A DNA stretch of 64,000 nucleotides from Galerina marginata (GCA_023014335.1 JAECYW010000002.1:1922001-1986000), one strand, 5' to 3'; numbered from the stretch's first letter, positions 33,607 to 48,092 are shown. The notes: generated from the sequence alone by a model not told the origin. Numbers and translations are program-made.

Positions 33607-36600
33607 ATGGACGAGCTCGTACACCACTGTCTTCGTGAGCTCGCCTTCGACGGAGATCTTGGTAAACAACCTTTTGTACCAGGTGTACAATATGCTGACA
33701 ACTGTCAGGTTCCGATGTATCCCGTTTAAAAGACTTCATTGTTGACTTCTACGCTCATTCTGATACATCTCATGCTCAAAATACAGACGACGCCTTTTGT
33801 GCCTTTGTATGGTCTCTTGTCGTTCAACAACCCACAGTATTGGTGGGCCTCATCGATCAAGGCATTACTTCGGAGGTTTGGATCGCGCCTCAAGTCAGCG
33901 CAAAGCGCAAAGCGGTGGCTCGCGGAGACGATCACACTGGGTCGCGCCCTCCAAAGTTGGATCCCATTCACGAGCCGAAGACGACGCCCCTTCATGATCT
34001 GCATGGAATTTACGGTGACCGACTGCGACTTGCCGTTGAACCAGATACAATCTTTGCGGCAATCACTGGATCCCACATTTCGTGTTGGTGTTTTTATCCT
34101 CCTTGTGTAAATAGGCTAACGACCATCTAGTCATCTAAAATGAGTCCAATGGTCTACTCCGCTTTCCAGATTATTACTCGCGGAAGGGATTTAGGCGTTA
34201 CTGTCGTAGAACTTGGAAAACTGTCTGGTTATGATCAGAAAACATGTTTCTACTTGGTTAGGCAGTTAAAGGAATTGGATCTTGTGTGAGCAACGTTCAA
34301 TGTCTTATCTGGCCTACTAATCATGTTATTTTTAGCGTCAAAGTGCGACGTGGTGGTGTTGGCACGCATTTTTGTATTCACAAGTATTTTTTCGAGCGAA
34401 GTTCATCGTGGAAGGCAATACGCGACGAGGAAACACAAGCGGAAACTCTGCAGGTGAAGAAACAAAGCTGTGAAATTGGGTCTGGGGAAGAGGATGACCT
34501 AGAAGATTCAAAAGTGTTGGAGTTTACCCCAATAGACGCTCGGCATCTGTCGAGCCTACCCCTAATCAGCGCCCGTGTCATTAGACTGTTGAAGGCGTCA
34601 AAGAATCGCATACATGCTTCGAATAACATGCTCATAACACTTGTGAGACTTTTTTTTCGGTTTTGTTCTTCTGACCTTATCCTGCATTTCTTTAGGGTTT
34701 TTCAAATCCAACAAAGACCGATCGCCGATTTTTCCAAAGCAGGATCCGTGAAATGATCCAGCAACGACTTATCGAAAAAGTTATTGTTCCTAGCAATAAG
34801 AAAAAGTCACTCAGCCAGAATGTGAAATGTTTTCGTTTGGTCAAGCAAGAGTCTTCGACACCAGAAGATAGCGGGTTCGTTCTCTCCGACCCCGATGAGG
34901 ACGCAGACGACTTAGCACTTGGTAATGTGACCGACAGTTTTGCTAATCCTATATTATATTCTGAAGGGTTGTGGCTTTTAGCACAGAATGGTGTGAAATT
35001 CAATACGACTATTCACAAACAAATAATCGACCATCTTGAGGATTCGGAGACATCAGGAATGACTCTTAGCGTAATTACTCTATCCAGTCTTATTATATTC
35101 GTCTCATCGGCTCCTCACAGGAGCTCTCCGTGTTTCTGTGTCAATTCGACAAACGGACTATCGAGCTTCTTTTGGCACGTGCAGACAAGTATTATCCCCC
35201 GTCCCATCTCAGCGATTTGCGTATTGCGTCCTTAATGGAGACGAGTGGTCGTGAGCGCCGTCACAGATATTTTACGGTTGCAAACTATTGCAAGCTTGTT
35301 GCCCGGGAGGAACTGGATAAAAGCTCGGCAGGCTACGCAGATGTCGACTTCAACAATGTTGGCGGGTTTTTACCAGTGGCTGCGGAGTCCTTTTACGAAA
35401 CAAGATCAGAGTTGAAACTATACTCTGATGTTTTCAAGGACAACGACAAGACCCGCGTTCCGAAACCTAGAAAGCGCCCCCTAAAAAACCCAATCCTTCC
35501 CGATGGAAAAGTCAAACGCGGCAGGCCGCGTAAAAATACTACACAGGATGGCCGAGATTCTAATTTACAGGCTTCACAAAATGCAAAGAGAAAGAGGAAA
35601 GATGTCCAGGAATCTTCCCACTTTTCTCCTGAAGAGCCCCTGAAGAAAAAGGCGCGCACGACGAATAAGCAATCCGAGGAACTTAATTCTGGTGAAGTTG
35701 CATCGTATCTTCCAGTCCACATCTTATTTAGGAATTACTCACAGGTTCGATGGCTAAACGTGGACGAGGCCGGCCACGAAAAATTGTAGACACCAGCCTA
35801 CAAGAAACAATCGTTCATTCTGCCCCACTGCCCGCTATTTCTGAGGGACTCGATGGAGACACTCGCAATGGGCCTCTGCCGGAGAACGCCCAGGATTCTC
35901 GACAGGTGGCACCGCAAGGTGAGTTGTCCGTTCCTCCTCCATGTGCTAGGTATGATCTTTGAACACATTTACTGATGCGTAATGATCTAGTTCAGGGGAC
36001 TGACTCTGAATCTCAAGTTGTAGGCACGAACTCTCTCCGGCTGACTTCGTCCACCTACGCCAACTCAGCGTCTCAGTGTGACTTCCCGAGCCAAACTCTT
36101 TCCGAGACAGATAGAAGCGTTAGAGTTGCAGGACATTTCTGGCGCAGACGATCATATGCTGATCCCGCTTCGCGATGATTCCCGCCAGCCATCTCGGGTT
36201 CGTTTGGTGAATAACCCACCCGTGCTTTGGACTAATTTCTGGACGTATAGTTATTAGATCCGGCTTTAGAAGCGCACACCGAAAATGTAGCCATTGACAG
36301 CACTTCACAATTACACGAAATGCCTGAACCGCCTTCATCACGAACTCGGCCGGAAATGTTGACACACCCAACTACCTCGACAACATTTACTGTCACCAGT
36401 AGGATCAATGTTTCACAACTCCGGCGAGAAAATGAATTGCTTCGACTTGTTGAAAACGCTGGGGGTATTGTAAATATCCAGACCAAGGAATTTTTTCAAG
36501 CTCACATGAAGTTGCTTGAACTTCTGACACAGGCAGGGGAACCTACCAGTGCTCCTGTTGGAACGAAAACAGACAAGAGGACAGTCACCACGACTTTTAA

Positions 36601-39600
36601 TAATCTGGAGAATAAAGGGCGTATCAAGCAAATACGCACTTCGGTCACCACGCTCACTGGCGTTCTTCGACCAATATGCATCATCTATCTTCCTGATATC
36701 GAACAGAGTAAAATAAATGCATTCCTCGCCGACATAGCCACAGTATCCCAACCAGCTACCTCGCCATTAAGTTCATTCCTTAAAATCGATATGAAGATAG
36801 ATTATGCCGCCGATTCTTCTTCTAGTAGCCGAGGGGTGCTTCCACTACAACTTCTACAAATGGAACAACCTGGGGCAAACGAGAAGGAGAGGTGGAGCAA
36901 AAACCTTAGCAGGGCTCGTCAACTTTTCGCTTATGACGACCCAACGATCAGAGATGTGTTCCTTGCAGAACGGACTACTATGGCGCAATTATATGGATTC
37001 ATTGTTGGGAAGGCGCTGCGATGTCGGGAGCTACACCTCGCTGGCATCAATGCGTTTGAAACAAGAACGGACTCTTCTCACATTGTCTCGCACGAAAAAA
37101 GGGTTGTCGATCTATCATTCTTCTGTTATGACCTCCCTTTACAGCTGTACTGCTCCCTGGTTTCCCCACTTGCTTTCAATGAAGAACTTGCCGATTTCTT
37201 AGCCCAAGAAAAGGGTCGCGAAACCTTGGTCCGATATCTGCCTCAAAGTTTACAGTCAGCTTTACAGCCGGGAAAATCGAGAGCCCGCTCTAGAATCCTT
37301 GACATGTTGGAAATTTTACGTGCACTGAATCTCGTGCAGCCTTTACGACCGTCTACCTCCGAAAATCCTTTTATGACTTGCGTTCGGAACGGCCAACATC
37401 CAACGTCATTTGATCTTGCATCGCTTGACGGATGGACAATCAATACACCTATGGCTGCGCCAATTTATTGGCATTTTTCAGTATCAGCCTCCCTTCATTT
37501 ATATGCCCAGTCTGAAACGCAGCCACCGTTTTGGAAGATAGCTGATGTCAAAACCTCTTCTGCTTCTCTTGCGTATTGGGACGAGCTTCGGGAAGCATCT
37601 GCATCTACCAACCTGGCATTCACCCCCGATATCACTGTTTCCAGTCAACATAAAGCATCCCCTGCGAGTATTGGTGTAGCTCGATCCTTGCGTCGCGTAG
37701 TATCGTGGAGATCGGGATATTTTCTCACCTGGCACCAGTTGCAGTATTTGAAACAGTTCATCGATAGTTCGTCTATGTCGACCCCGCTCCAAATCTCTGA
37801 CGAAAGGGAACGTCAGAGCCAACTACAAAGAATTTCCTGGGTTGTCAGTGCGCCTCAAAAAACGATAGAGGACCACTTCTCTTTATCCAGGGAGAAGCTG
37901 CTAAAAAATCTGGTAAGGACAAAAGACAAGGCCAGAAGGACACAGATACGTGCCGATCAAGCCAAGCTATCTCTTGCTAGAAAAGCCGAAGAAGCACGCA
38001 TACAGAGGGAACAAGAATGGGACAAGCTGCTTATGAAAACCCATACGGAGGCTTTGGCTTTGGCAGGATCCGCTGCCGTTCGGATGGAACGCGTCCGCGC
38101 ACAATTTATCCTGGCTGGATCAATTAAAGACGTTTCTAGATGGGAAAGAGAAATACAGGCCGCTCTACGTGAGGCTGATCTGGCCAGTTCCAAGGCTTTA
38201 AAAATCGCAGCCAAACGCCCTGCGCCTGGTAAACAAATCCCTATCGAGCCTCCTGTCGTAATCAGCATTGCCCCGTCAGAAGAAATTTTAAATCAGCGTC
38301 AAGGATCACTGCCTGAGAATGCCCCCACGAGTGTGAAGCGTAGGCGTAAAAAGGACACCAGCCCTGGCCCAACAGGTATGATCATTTTGACTCTTTTCCC
38401 TATCTGTAAATTCATTCGACGTATTACTAGATTTCAATATGCAAAAGAAGCCTAATCGTCGTCATCGATTCCATTGGAATCAAGAATTCGACGAGCTAGC
38501 GCGAGATGCATCAGCTATTATTCGCGCGCGGTGTCGCGATTTACCACGACTTGACTGGGCTGCTTTCGAGCAAGTGTTTCCATCCGTCCCTCGCAATACA
38601 GTGCGACAGCGTTTAATCCATATCAGGGAAACGCCTGGAAATGAAGCTTATTTGAGGCGTCTTGAAGATAGTTGGTATGATATCTGGGTGAAATACAGGG
38701 GGACGCCACATCTTCCGGACGACGACTTCCGAAGCGCCTCCAACTTCGAACTCGTAAAACATGTTGAATTTCTACGGACACACATTGACAAAAATGCCAT
38801 GTGAATTTTTCCCTGTTGCTTATTTATTATACACTGAACTAACGTTGCCGCAGACGAGTAGGATTCGCCCATGCTAAGGAAATCACTAACATCGAGATTC
38901 CTTGGGACATTGAGAAACTTCATCGTTCATTTGATGTTGTCCAGGCCGAGAAGACTGCGCCAGAATGGGATTTCATGTGGAATGCTCTCATTGAGGAGGG
39001 CCGTGAAAAGAAACTCAAGAAGGTTGTTATGTCGCGTTGTGCAGAAGAATTTCCTTTCCATCCAGCGGCCGAGTCAGATGAAATTATTCTTTCCGAAGGG
39101 ACTCTCAAGGTAAGATATCCTACACTGAAATTGTTAGTGTATTTCAACAGAGTTAAAGATGGTAATGAGTACACCGCCCGAACGCTACGACGCTGAAGAG
39201 GCTTCGTCGTTGTTGAGGAACAGGGGTGAAGGATCGATCGATGTTGCCACGAAAAATCTTCTTTCTCGCGGAGTTTTGTCGAAATCACAACGGGATCCTC
39301 AAAAGCAGAAGCCAGGTCGTCAACTCAAGATATCCGAAGGGTTCGTCAAAGTTTGATCTGTTCCAGTCATTTTATAACCAACCCCAACAGCAATCAGAAC
39401 GCACTTGGTGGTAGTATTTCGCACGACACTTTTCAAGATGCTGTATCATTATTGGAAGAAATCGACATTAACGATGCAAGTTGGCATAACTGGCCACTGA
39501 CAGCGACTGACGGAGATTGCGCTGCACTGATAGAACTGGTGTCTGATGGCAAGGTATGGGGCTTTAAAAAGCGACATCGGTGTGCTATACTTCAGCTGAC

Positions 39601-40673
39601 CTTCTTTACTCTCCAGGTGGATTTCAATATTGATACTTCCCTGCCACAAGCAGCCCGACCAGCACTGGACTGGAATAGCAAGAAAGCGGGTGAGGTCGTT
39701 TCTTCAAGAGTCCACCAGGAGCTGACCTCTGGATAGATGATGACCAAATTGAGACCGGAATTGCCGTGCTATATCGGCTCGAGGCAGAAAATCGTGATAT
39801 GCTCGTGGACGAACGCCAGACAAGGATCGATGTAATTCCAGACCATATACAACCACTAGGGCCAATCAATGTGGACGCAGTGCATGGCCTCAAGGCCGGG
39901 GAAGGCTCGGCTTGCTGTAGGAAATCGACAGCACGAGGATTGGTAGATTGCATGGCTTGTCTTGACGACGCCTGGTCAGCGCTTTACAACTCTTTGGACG
40001 CAGAAAGTCAAGAAGTCGCCATCTGGGTCAAAGATTTTGTGAGTCAAGGAAGAGAAATGGGTATCAAGAAAACCGAACTTACTGTGAGATATTTTTAAAA
40101 TTTGTGTGACTTCTGCTCAACTTGGGGGTACTTCACAGGCTTGTCCGGGTCCTCGAAGGTCGCTCATGCCATTAATCGTCAATCAAATGGTTGAAGCCGA
40201 CATCCCACAACTATATTGGGCTGGCTACGATTCACTGGATTTGGTGTCTGCGCAATTCGTCGCAAGACGGAGTGTTATGGTATCAAGAAATCCTATCATT
40301 CATGTTTTCCCTCGACGCTGGTTAGATATTAGAGGCACCAAAGTTGCAGCCTTTTGGCAAGCTGCTCTCCGAGCGATCATGGGTTTGGTTGTATTCAGAC
40401 CTGGGATAACACAGGTAAGTTGTCTATATCCGGCCAATGTATGCTCCGGCTGATCACGTTTGGCAGGCCGAAATTCGATGGCGACTTCGGGCTGTGTATG
40501 ATCGACAAGAAGTCAGTGATGTCTTGCGCTTTTTGCAAGGAGAGGGTTACCTCCAACATCGCCTTGGACGTTCTTCGATTTGGACGTTATGTGGTGTTTA
40601 TATGCCTTTCGACGAAGAAGAGGAGAGGAAAGTATATTGGTTCATGGGCGAAAAGCCCTGGTATCAGGTGTAA
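33607..40673 (+). CDS. TFC3: TFIIIC B-block-binding subunit (tau138/GTF3C1)
   Basis: A very large many-exon gene from ATG 33607 (MDELVHHCLRELAFDGDLG) to TAA 40671-40673. The B-block winged-helix region lies near 34150-34390 (SAFQIITRGRDLGVTVVEL, KLSGYDQKTCFYLVRQLKEL). An extended winged helix follows (SNPTKTDRRFFQSRIREMIQ). A charged linker contains two AT-hook-like motifs, KRGRPRK at ~35515 and KRGRGRPRK at 35756. The long exon 36320-38390 carries a further helix-turn-helix (TKTDKRTVTTTFNNLENKG). After it comes a Myb/SANT-like part (RHRFHWNQEFDELARDAS) and a conserved C-terminal region ending GEKPWYQV. The product binds the B box of tRNA genes and recruits TFIIIB for RNA polymerase III. The AT hooks would help DNA contact. 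No frame break was noticed. Confidence 0.87.
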
Positions 40674-40783
40674 CGTATTTATGTATTGATGGGTAATTAG
40701 CGAAGTCGTTGTACCATCATTCCAAGATCGTCATTACGACAGGTGCTTCCTTGACAACTCGAAACGTGATTCGCGGTAAAATA

Positions 40784-43429
40784 ATGCCTCACTGGCTCGT
40801 CGAGTCTCACACACCCTTTTCGTCTTCCTTCCAACTTCAACTTTCTTTCGACGGCTGGTCCGAGCCCTCGTCTTACCGGCCCTGCCAACCTGGCCTCTTT
40901 GCTCTACATTTTGCCTTAGTACTCGGAAAGGTAGTCTTAAAGTGTCTGGTCTGTTTGCCGACCGTTAAACTTTATCAGGCAATATGCAGTTCAAGCCTTT
41001 TGGAGAAGACGTTCATCTTGCTGGGCCATTTAAACTCATGGTGAGCGTCGTCTAGATCTTATGGGAAGTTGCAATTTCATGCCTTGAATGTAGTGGAACA
41101 GGATTTCCTTTTCTCGGCTTACCATCATCTACTTTCTTCTTTTCTGTTGCCCATTTCACCATTCAGCTTTCTCTTCAAATCAAGGCTTTTACTATCAACG
41201 CAGATGCAGCCAACTTTTTAACGAACATCGTCAATGAAGCGCAAACGACGAACAACAGTCTGCCTTTCCTTCATGGTTCCGTCCTTCGTATGTGCAGCTG
41301 GGTGCCTTCAAACTTGAATGTTGATGTTGCCTCCTGCCCCGTTGTCTGGAATGGCACCGCTGTCGCGGCAAGTGGTGGCGCCTTCGATTTTTCAGGAAAC
41401 ACTCCCTTATCCATGTACTCTGCTATATCCACACAAAGTCTGCCTATTTCCTCGATATCGTCCAATCTGGCTATACCTTCGTTCTTCTCTGCTTCGCTGG
41501 CCACGGCCTCCTCCGTCCCTACAACATCGTCCCCTTCTCCGACAGCGGTATACGGGACTGGGTTGGGTGGTCTCACCACATCAGTTTCAAGTACGGCAGT
41601 TCGCGCACGTCCGACTCAGACTGTCACGGTTTTCGTGCGACCACAGGCCACTTCAGCGACCAGTAACAGCGGGAACCGTGCAGGCTTGCCGATTAACACG
41701 GTGGATGACAATGATAGCTCAGAAGTGGTTGCTGGTGAGGGTCCATTCCAAGTACGTCCAAAATTTCGTCCCCTTTTTGGCTCGCCTCCCTTATATGTGC
41801 TAGTACCACAATTTCCGACGTGACGTCCAGATCATTCCGTCTGTAAATCCGGTCCAAGTCACTCTCATCGGACTGGAAGGGCAAGATAACGCAGTCTTGG
41901 GTAATAGTTGTTTATGGTCCCTTAACTGGCCTGTTTCTGTGTATGTTTCTTGGATCTTCGTTGTCTAATCTCTCTGGACTTGCTAATAACGTGCTTTCAC
42001 AGCCTCGGCAATACCAAACGTGAGGACATGGTCTTCATTGGGTTCCAGGTCTGGGTCTTGGGAATGTCCGTTGTAGCCCTCCTCAACGAATCCATCCCCC
42101 ATATCCTTGCATCCTTGGTTACACATTTGATGGCCACCGGCTGGGCAGGTTTCCAGATCGTCCACACCGCACATTTCCGAGCAGATTTCAACCGCGTCAT
42201 TACTCATGGGGCATGCAAGGACGTCCCTCTACTTCCCCATTATTGGGAAGCTCGGAGCAAGGCAGAGATCCCTAGCCTTGTTCTAAACATCATTGCTCTG
42301 TTTATATCGTGTTTTTTGACTTGGAAATTAATCAAGGTGTGTTGGCTTGACCTATCTTCCAGATTTCCTTTGACCATTTCCCCGCAGTTATTCGGATGGC
42401 AAACTTTCAAGCGTGTTGGTGCTTCTCTGACAATCAATCGGATATACAAGCTTGTTCTCTTCCTATCGATAACCATCCAGCTGTCGTTGTTCTTTATGAT
42501 CGTCACGGTCTCTCTTTGGGTCGACCGGCTCTTGAACAGTGTGATTGGTGACTTGGCATCCTTGCAACAATTATACAAGGTTACGTCTTTTATCACCTTA
42601 GCCGTAAGTTTTCTGACCAGCTTAAAATTTCACTTATTTGACGATTCATTCAAAGTTATTGGTCCCCTTGGTTGATGACCGTAAGTCTTGCTATCCGCCT
42701 TCAAACTTATGCTGATGTAAAACAAATAGGGATGGTTTGCTGTTCGACGGGAACTTCGATGGCCCATGTTTATTTTCTTGTCGCTGTCGGTCCTTTACCT
42801 CGGTGGATGGGGGCTCATGTTTGTTTCCACCACATTCCGCTGGACATTCACTACCTGGCCATTCTTTTCCATTATGGCCACTGCTTCGGTGTTTTTGACA
42901 CTCCTCTCTGTCATTCTGGGTGTAGTTTGCCGTTTGAATTTCGGGAAAGGCCTCGCACGCTATCGTGAGCTTTTTCTGTACCTGTTCTTATTCTTCAAAC
43001 TCACTATTCTGAAAAGTTAATGCTCATCAACCTTTGGAAGACGATGACTACACCACTGGTTACGATGGCTCAGATATCGAAAAGGTCGCCTTCCCTTCTT
43101 CGGAGAAGCCTCTTCCTACCTACGCTTCCTTCGATGAACACGAAAAGTTATTCACAAATTCGTTCAACTCTGGCTCGACCCTAGGTCCCCGATTTTCGAA
43201 CAAATCCGCTGAACCCTTCGAATCGGCCATTCCTGGACTGCCTTTTCCGGCACCTGCAGTTCAGCGCAACCTAAATGATGTTCACGTTCATCGCAGCGAT
43301 AGTTACGGTAGCACCAGAAGCAACGGAAGTGCGGGAAGTGCTATCAGCCAGTTCTCTAACCAGCTCTCTCATAGTCGTACCGATAGCAGTAACTCCCACG
43401 GAAACCATAAGCGCTGGGTCATTGAGTGA
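40784..43429 (+). CDS. conserved fungal multi-pass membrane protein
   Basis: Exons keep one frame from ATG 40784 to TGA 43427-43429, though the first two exons are only moderately convincing. A luminal Ser/Thr/Val-rich domain with potential N-glycosylation sites (NGTAV, NNSLPF) is followed by about seven membrane spans from ~42020 to 43020. Examples are VFIGFQVWVLGMSVVALLNE, SLVLNIIALFISCFLTWKL, LVLFLSITIQLSLFFMIVTV and IFLSLSVLYLGGWGLMFVS. After the last span come the conserved basic residues FGKGLARYLNA, then a cytoplasmic tail with GSDIEKVAFPS and a Ser-rich end HKRWVIE. I remember this arrangement from unnamed proteins in many Agaricomycetes but know no function. It could be a sensor or transporter-like protein; nothing in the sequence decides. 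Confidence 0.7.
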
Positions 43430-43542
43430 TTCGGTGCTTTTCTTCTAGAAACGCTTGAGGCACCTAGCTATATCTGGACTTTTGAACCCTTTGCATGTAT
43501 TATTTTCCAGCCTTCGTCTATGAAGTAAACATCTTTTGTCGT

Positions 43543-46500
43543 CTACTCAGGTGGCGTTGTAGGAGACAATCTTTTGATCCATTCGATTTCTTGTCCCTGG
43601 GCTATGGCCGCCTGCCGTGCCACAGTTGCATTATCGTAAGTGTGGTCGGAAGTTGCTAGTGTAGCCGGTTCCGTAGTCAGTTCCGCAGCTTCGTACTGCA
43701 GCAAAGTTTCTCGGAACTCCAGCATCCATGCATGATTCATCAGTTCAGTAGCCAGCGGCCTCTTGGTGGGGTCAATTGTTAGGCATTGCTTGATGAAGTT
43801 GATGCCAAGTTCACTAAGTTGGCCGGGTTCTGGGAGGGGTGGGTGCTGTGTGGCCACACCAATGTGGAACATGATCGCCCTATAACATGTATAGTGAGAC
43901 AAGTAACGTTTAGGCGGGTGATAAGCAAGCTTACCATTCATTGTCGAGATTGCTCCATGGTTTCTTGCCTGTCGCAAACTCTAAAACCACGCATCCTAGT
44001 GACCAGATATCCATAGCACCATGTCGACCACGCTTGTCGTTCTTGATGATCTCTGGAGACATATACATTGGTGTTCCTGTTAATCCGTTACTCATGGCAG
44101 CAGCCAGGCCGTTCATGTTCCCCATTGCAAAGTTAGAAACGTCTGGCCGACGGGACCTTTGGAAGGTACGTTGATTCTTTGCCAGAATCTTTGCAGCACC
44201 GAAATCCACAAATTTGATCACACCCATGTGGTCAAGCAGGATATCTGTACAGAAGTTAGAAAATCCATGTGTCGATGGGATACTGAGACCTACTATCAGG
44301 TTTCACGTCCCTATGAACAATGCCTCGGGAGTGTAGGTAGGCCAGACCTTCCAACATTTGCATTGTGTATACTTGAATGATTCCTTCGTCCTCGATTCTG
44401 CCATGCTCCAGCAAGGCCGCCAAACTACCGCCTTGACAATATTCCTCGAATATATATACCTTGTCTCGATGGACTTCAATGCCGTAGTATTCAACCACAT
44501 TCGGGTGATGTAGCATCTCCATAACGCTGAGTTCATCCCTAATCTGAGAGAATAAGTTGGGCAACCCAGAAAGTTCTTGGAACTTGATCTCCTTTACAGC
44601 CATGAGAGATCCAGAGTCCAGGTTAAGTGCCAGGTAGACAGATCCGAAAGCTCCTGCCCCAATGAATTTGCCTTGCTGCCACCGGATGGATATATTGGAA
44701 CTCGATGATGCGAGAAACGACAGCGACCGGTCTTCCGGAATCTCGTCATTGAGGACTTTTCCGAGCGTCCGGTGTTGTAAACCAGTAATCGCACGAGCTT
44801 CTTCTATCTCTCTAATCGCTCTTGACACTTTATCCCAAAAGACGCGAGCCTTGGAGTCTACGAAACAAATATCCTCCTGAGTGGCCGAAAATACTGGGAA
44901 ATCATCCTCGACGACCTGGACATCCGCAATCTGCATCTTGATAAGCTCTTCTTGTTTCTCCTTCTCTTTTCTAGCCTCTGATATCGACCTCGCCCCCAAA
45001 ATGTCAAAATGGCTGATGAGAAGTGTCATACAGCTAGCCACCTTCTGTCTCAGCATTTCAAATTCCTCGTCCGGAAGATGTAGAATATTTCGCTTTGTTC
45101 GGTGTAGTGTATATTCGAGTGCATTAACGGCCCACTTGAATGTTTTGCGGTCAGTAGGGTCACAGTCGTCACAGATGAATGAGACCCAGGATATTGCAAG
45201 TTTAATTAGGAGCCTATTAAACTTTAACAGCGAGGTTTGATCCATGTAGCGATGTGCATGTTGTCCGTGCTCCGATGCATATAGATACCAGTTCGCAAGC
45301 AGCTCTTGTCCTCCACTCGTTACGCGTAGGGAGCTTCGGACTTGATGTACTGAGTCGACGATCGACTCCGCCAGCCTATTTGTCGCACGTGCAATCTTCC
45401 ACAGCTCCCGATTCACGCTTGGAAGATGTGCTTGTGTCTCGAATAGACACGTCAGGCTCAAAGAATTGGACATGACCTCTCCCTCTTCATCCACACTCTC
45501 CAATGAATCGAGGAAGACTTGCTTCGCCAAACTCAACCTTCTCTGTGGGCCGTCTGCGATCAAACGGACTCGATTATCCTTCGTGTCGAGAGGGACTTTA
45601 GGTATACTGAGCACCATTACGCGGCCGTTCCAAAGAAAATGGGTCTGTGGTGACAGAACGAGGAGATATCCAGCATTTTCTCCACGGGTATCGGGATGGC
45701 CCGATGTGTGATGTCCATCCTCCTCATTAATGACTTCATCAACCTGAAAAGCTTCATCCAGGATCTTCCGTATGAGGTCGGGCCGGTCGAATAGAGAATT
45801 AGAGGCGATAATGTATATACCATCCTCTTCGAGTGAATGTGTATACACCAGAAAGTGGTCTGAAGCCACGAGGAGCGAAATGAATTCATCCAAAGGAACA
45901 TCGTCGAGTGTGTATTCGGCAGAATTGCTGAACCGTTGTGTCAGGACTCTGAAAAGTCGGTGACTTTAGAACAGCACGAAACTTAGTTTTAGGTATCTAC
46001 CTTGCAAAACGCTGGAGTTTCCGGTACCGTAAACGAACACTTTCCAAGATTTTGCTATACCAGCTGATGATCTGCTGGTCCGTCATTTTCCTCTGGGCAG
46101 AGTCTTGAATGGTTACATGAAATCCGCCATTCGCATGAGGCTCCTGATGGATTCCATTGTGCAGATGATTTGTCATGTTTGGGGCCGAAGGCACGCGAAC
46201 TTGCGTATCAAAGTAATTGGTCACTCGCACCATTAACTTGTTTGTCAAAGAACTGCTAATTGTTAAACTTTTTACGGATAAATCCAAAAGAGGACATACC
46301 ACAGCTGCTCTGCAACGAGACATGACCCCCCAGGCGTGGTTATGCTAACATCGTTAAAGGTTGCCCATTGAGCTTCTAGCACGTCCGTCTCCTTGAAGAG
46401 GATACCCTTGGCCCCACTTTTTAACTGCCAGTGGAGCAACTTGAAGAAATGTATCAGGGCTTCCAGGATGGTCGAGTCGTAATCTTCGCTGATACACTGG

Positions 46501-48002
46501 GGTAGATTCCAATTGCCTCCAGGATCAGGCGCCAAGATAGCCTCGTACTGCCGTTTGAGAGTACACGCAAGGCCAATACTTAGTTTCAGGTCTTCTGTCA
46601 TTTGGTCCAGAATCAGGACGTCCGGGTCTCTTAGCTTCTGCACGTAGTCCAGGCGTAGGCGCAGGCCAGCTTGTGCAAGTTTTGTTGGAAACGATATCAA
46701 AGGCACTAGCTCGTTCTCAAAAGTGGGGAGGTTCATCTCCTTGAATAACGAAGAAAGGTTGACTTGGGCATCGCGGGCCGCGCCGAGAAATGCATGCACT
46801 GTCACCAGAAAACCTTTCTCGAATGTCAGTTGCATCGATTCTTCTTTCAGAAGCCGCTCGACGAAACTAGTTCCATCTGCGATTTCTGCGTTGTGTCCGC
46901 CATTCATTCCCAGCTGTGACCGTGAGGTCGTTGAAATAGGGACTTCGTTGCTGGTAAATGGCTGGTTGACGTCAAGGGTGTCGCTCCCGGTCCAGCGGCG
47001 AAGGAGGGCGAAGTGATGTTTGAGGGTGGTGAGAACTGTATACCAAGTATTTAAGGTGTCGCTACGGGCTTGGAATGCGCCTTGCGCGGCTGCTGGTTTG
47101 TCGAGGTAAAAAGATTTTAGACTTGGATACAACGATTGTACGACATCGAGGCGACGAAGGACGGTGGTAACTTCTGTAAGTGCACCTGCAGTAACATCTT
47201 GGACTTCCCCGGGTTCGGGATCCGAGACTCGAAAGTTCAAAACCTCATTAATGACTCCGTCGACTGTACGTAGCCGTCGCTCCTCCAACCTCTTTCTTTC
47301 CTCTTCTACGGAGCGTCCATGAAATTTGGCACGGATAGCCAACCAGAAATTAAGGTGGGTGTTGGTCTGTTCGTCGCCGAGGGAATTCAGGGCCACTGCT
47401 ATTCTAGACTTTTCAGACTTCAAAACATCGCCAGAGAGCACTGATGCGAGTAGGGCTTGCCACTCTAATCTCTCCTTCTCCTCCTGGGACGCGGGTTGTA
47501 TTGGTTCCGCTTCCAGTAGAAGTGCAGATATTCGGTTAATACCGTCATCAGACATTGCGGCAAAAGTGGCACGGGCTGTGTCCTCCTCGTCGCTGTTGTC
47601 GCCTGCATCGTTTAGTTGGCCGAGACCACGTTGAAAATAATGACTGTCTGGGTCATTGCGAGGGTCGTCCGACTCCGTTGTATCTCCAACTCCGGTAGAC
47701 CTGTACCGCCGTACAAATTGGGAATAGAGCTTAGAATATTGTGTGGCAGCTGGACTAGACGGTTGTGCGGATTGTAAGGTGGAGGAACGGGATTTGGTGG
47801 AACGACTGGCCCTGGATAATGTGATTGGGGTAGCTACCTGAGCGGTAGGATATGTCCGACCCACATCCCAAGATTCCTCATCCTCTTCCTCGTCGTCTTG
47901 TTCCGTTGAAATCTGCTCAGCGTGAGGATACAAGGTCTGGGCATGTCTCCGGAGCATCGTATTTGGGTCTGTGTTAGTATGGAGAGAGAAACCAACCGTC
48001 AT
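43543..48002 (-). CDS. SSK2: SSK2/SSK22-type MAP kinase kinase kinase (HOG pathway)
   Basis: The minus-strand gene starts at ATG 48002 or 47957 and ends at TAG 43543-43545. A long N-terminal regulatory region (exon ~47960-46310, then exons to 44750) contains the conserved SSK2/Wis4 domain, for example WYSKILESVRLRYRKLQRF. A C-terminal kinase domain follows. It has a glycine loop GKFIGAGAFGSVY, VAIK-type lysine in MAVKEIKF, HRDVKPDN split by an intron, FVDFG in place of DFG context, and activation segment GLTGTPMYMSPEII. It also has DIWSLGCVVLE. The kinase relays osmotic and oxidative stress from the Ssk1 response regulator to Pbs2 and Hog1. The start is uncertain because both ATGs are in frame. 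The start lies only 90 bp from that of DRG2 on the other strand. Confidence 0.9.
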
Positions 48003-48092
48003 TCCAAGCACTGCCAAAAATGGAACCCGAAATCAATGACGGCTCGGCTAAGCTAAGCTTGCTCCTCTCCAACCTTCTACATCAGGCAGAAT
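48003..48092. promoter_or_regulatory. 90-bp divergent promoter, SSK2 / DRG2
   Basis: Only 90 bp separate the two most upstream start codons, so the transcripts share this interval or begin inside it. No TATA box is evident. If SSK2 starts at 47957 instead, the gap is 135 bp. Confidence 0.45.
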
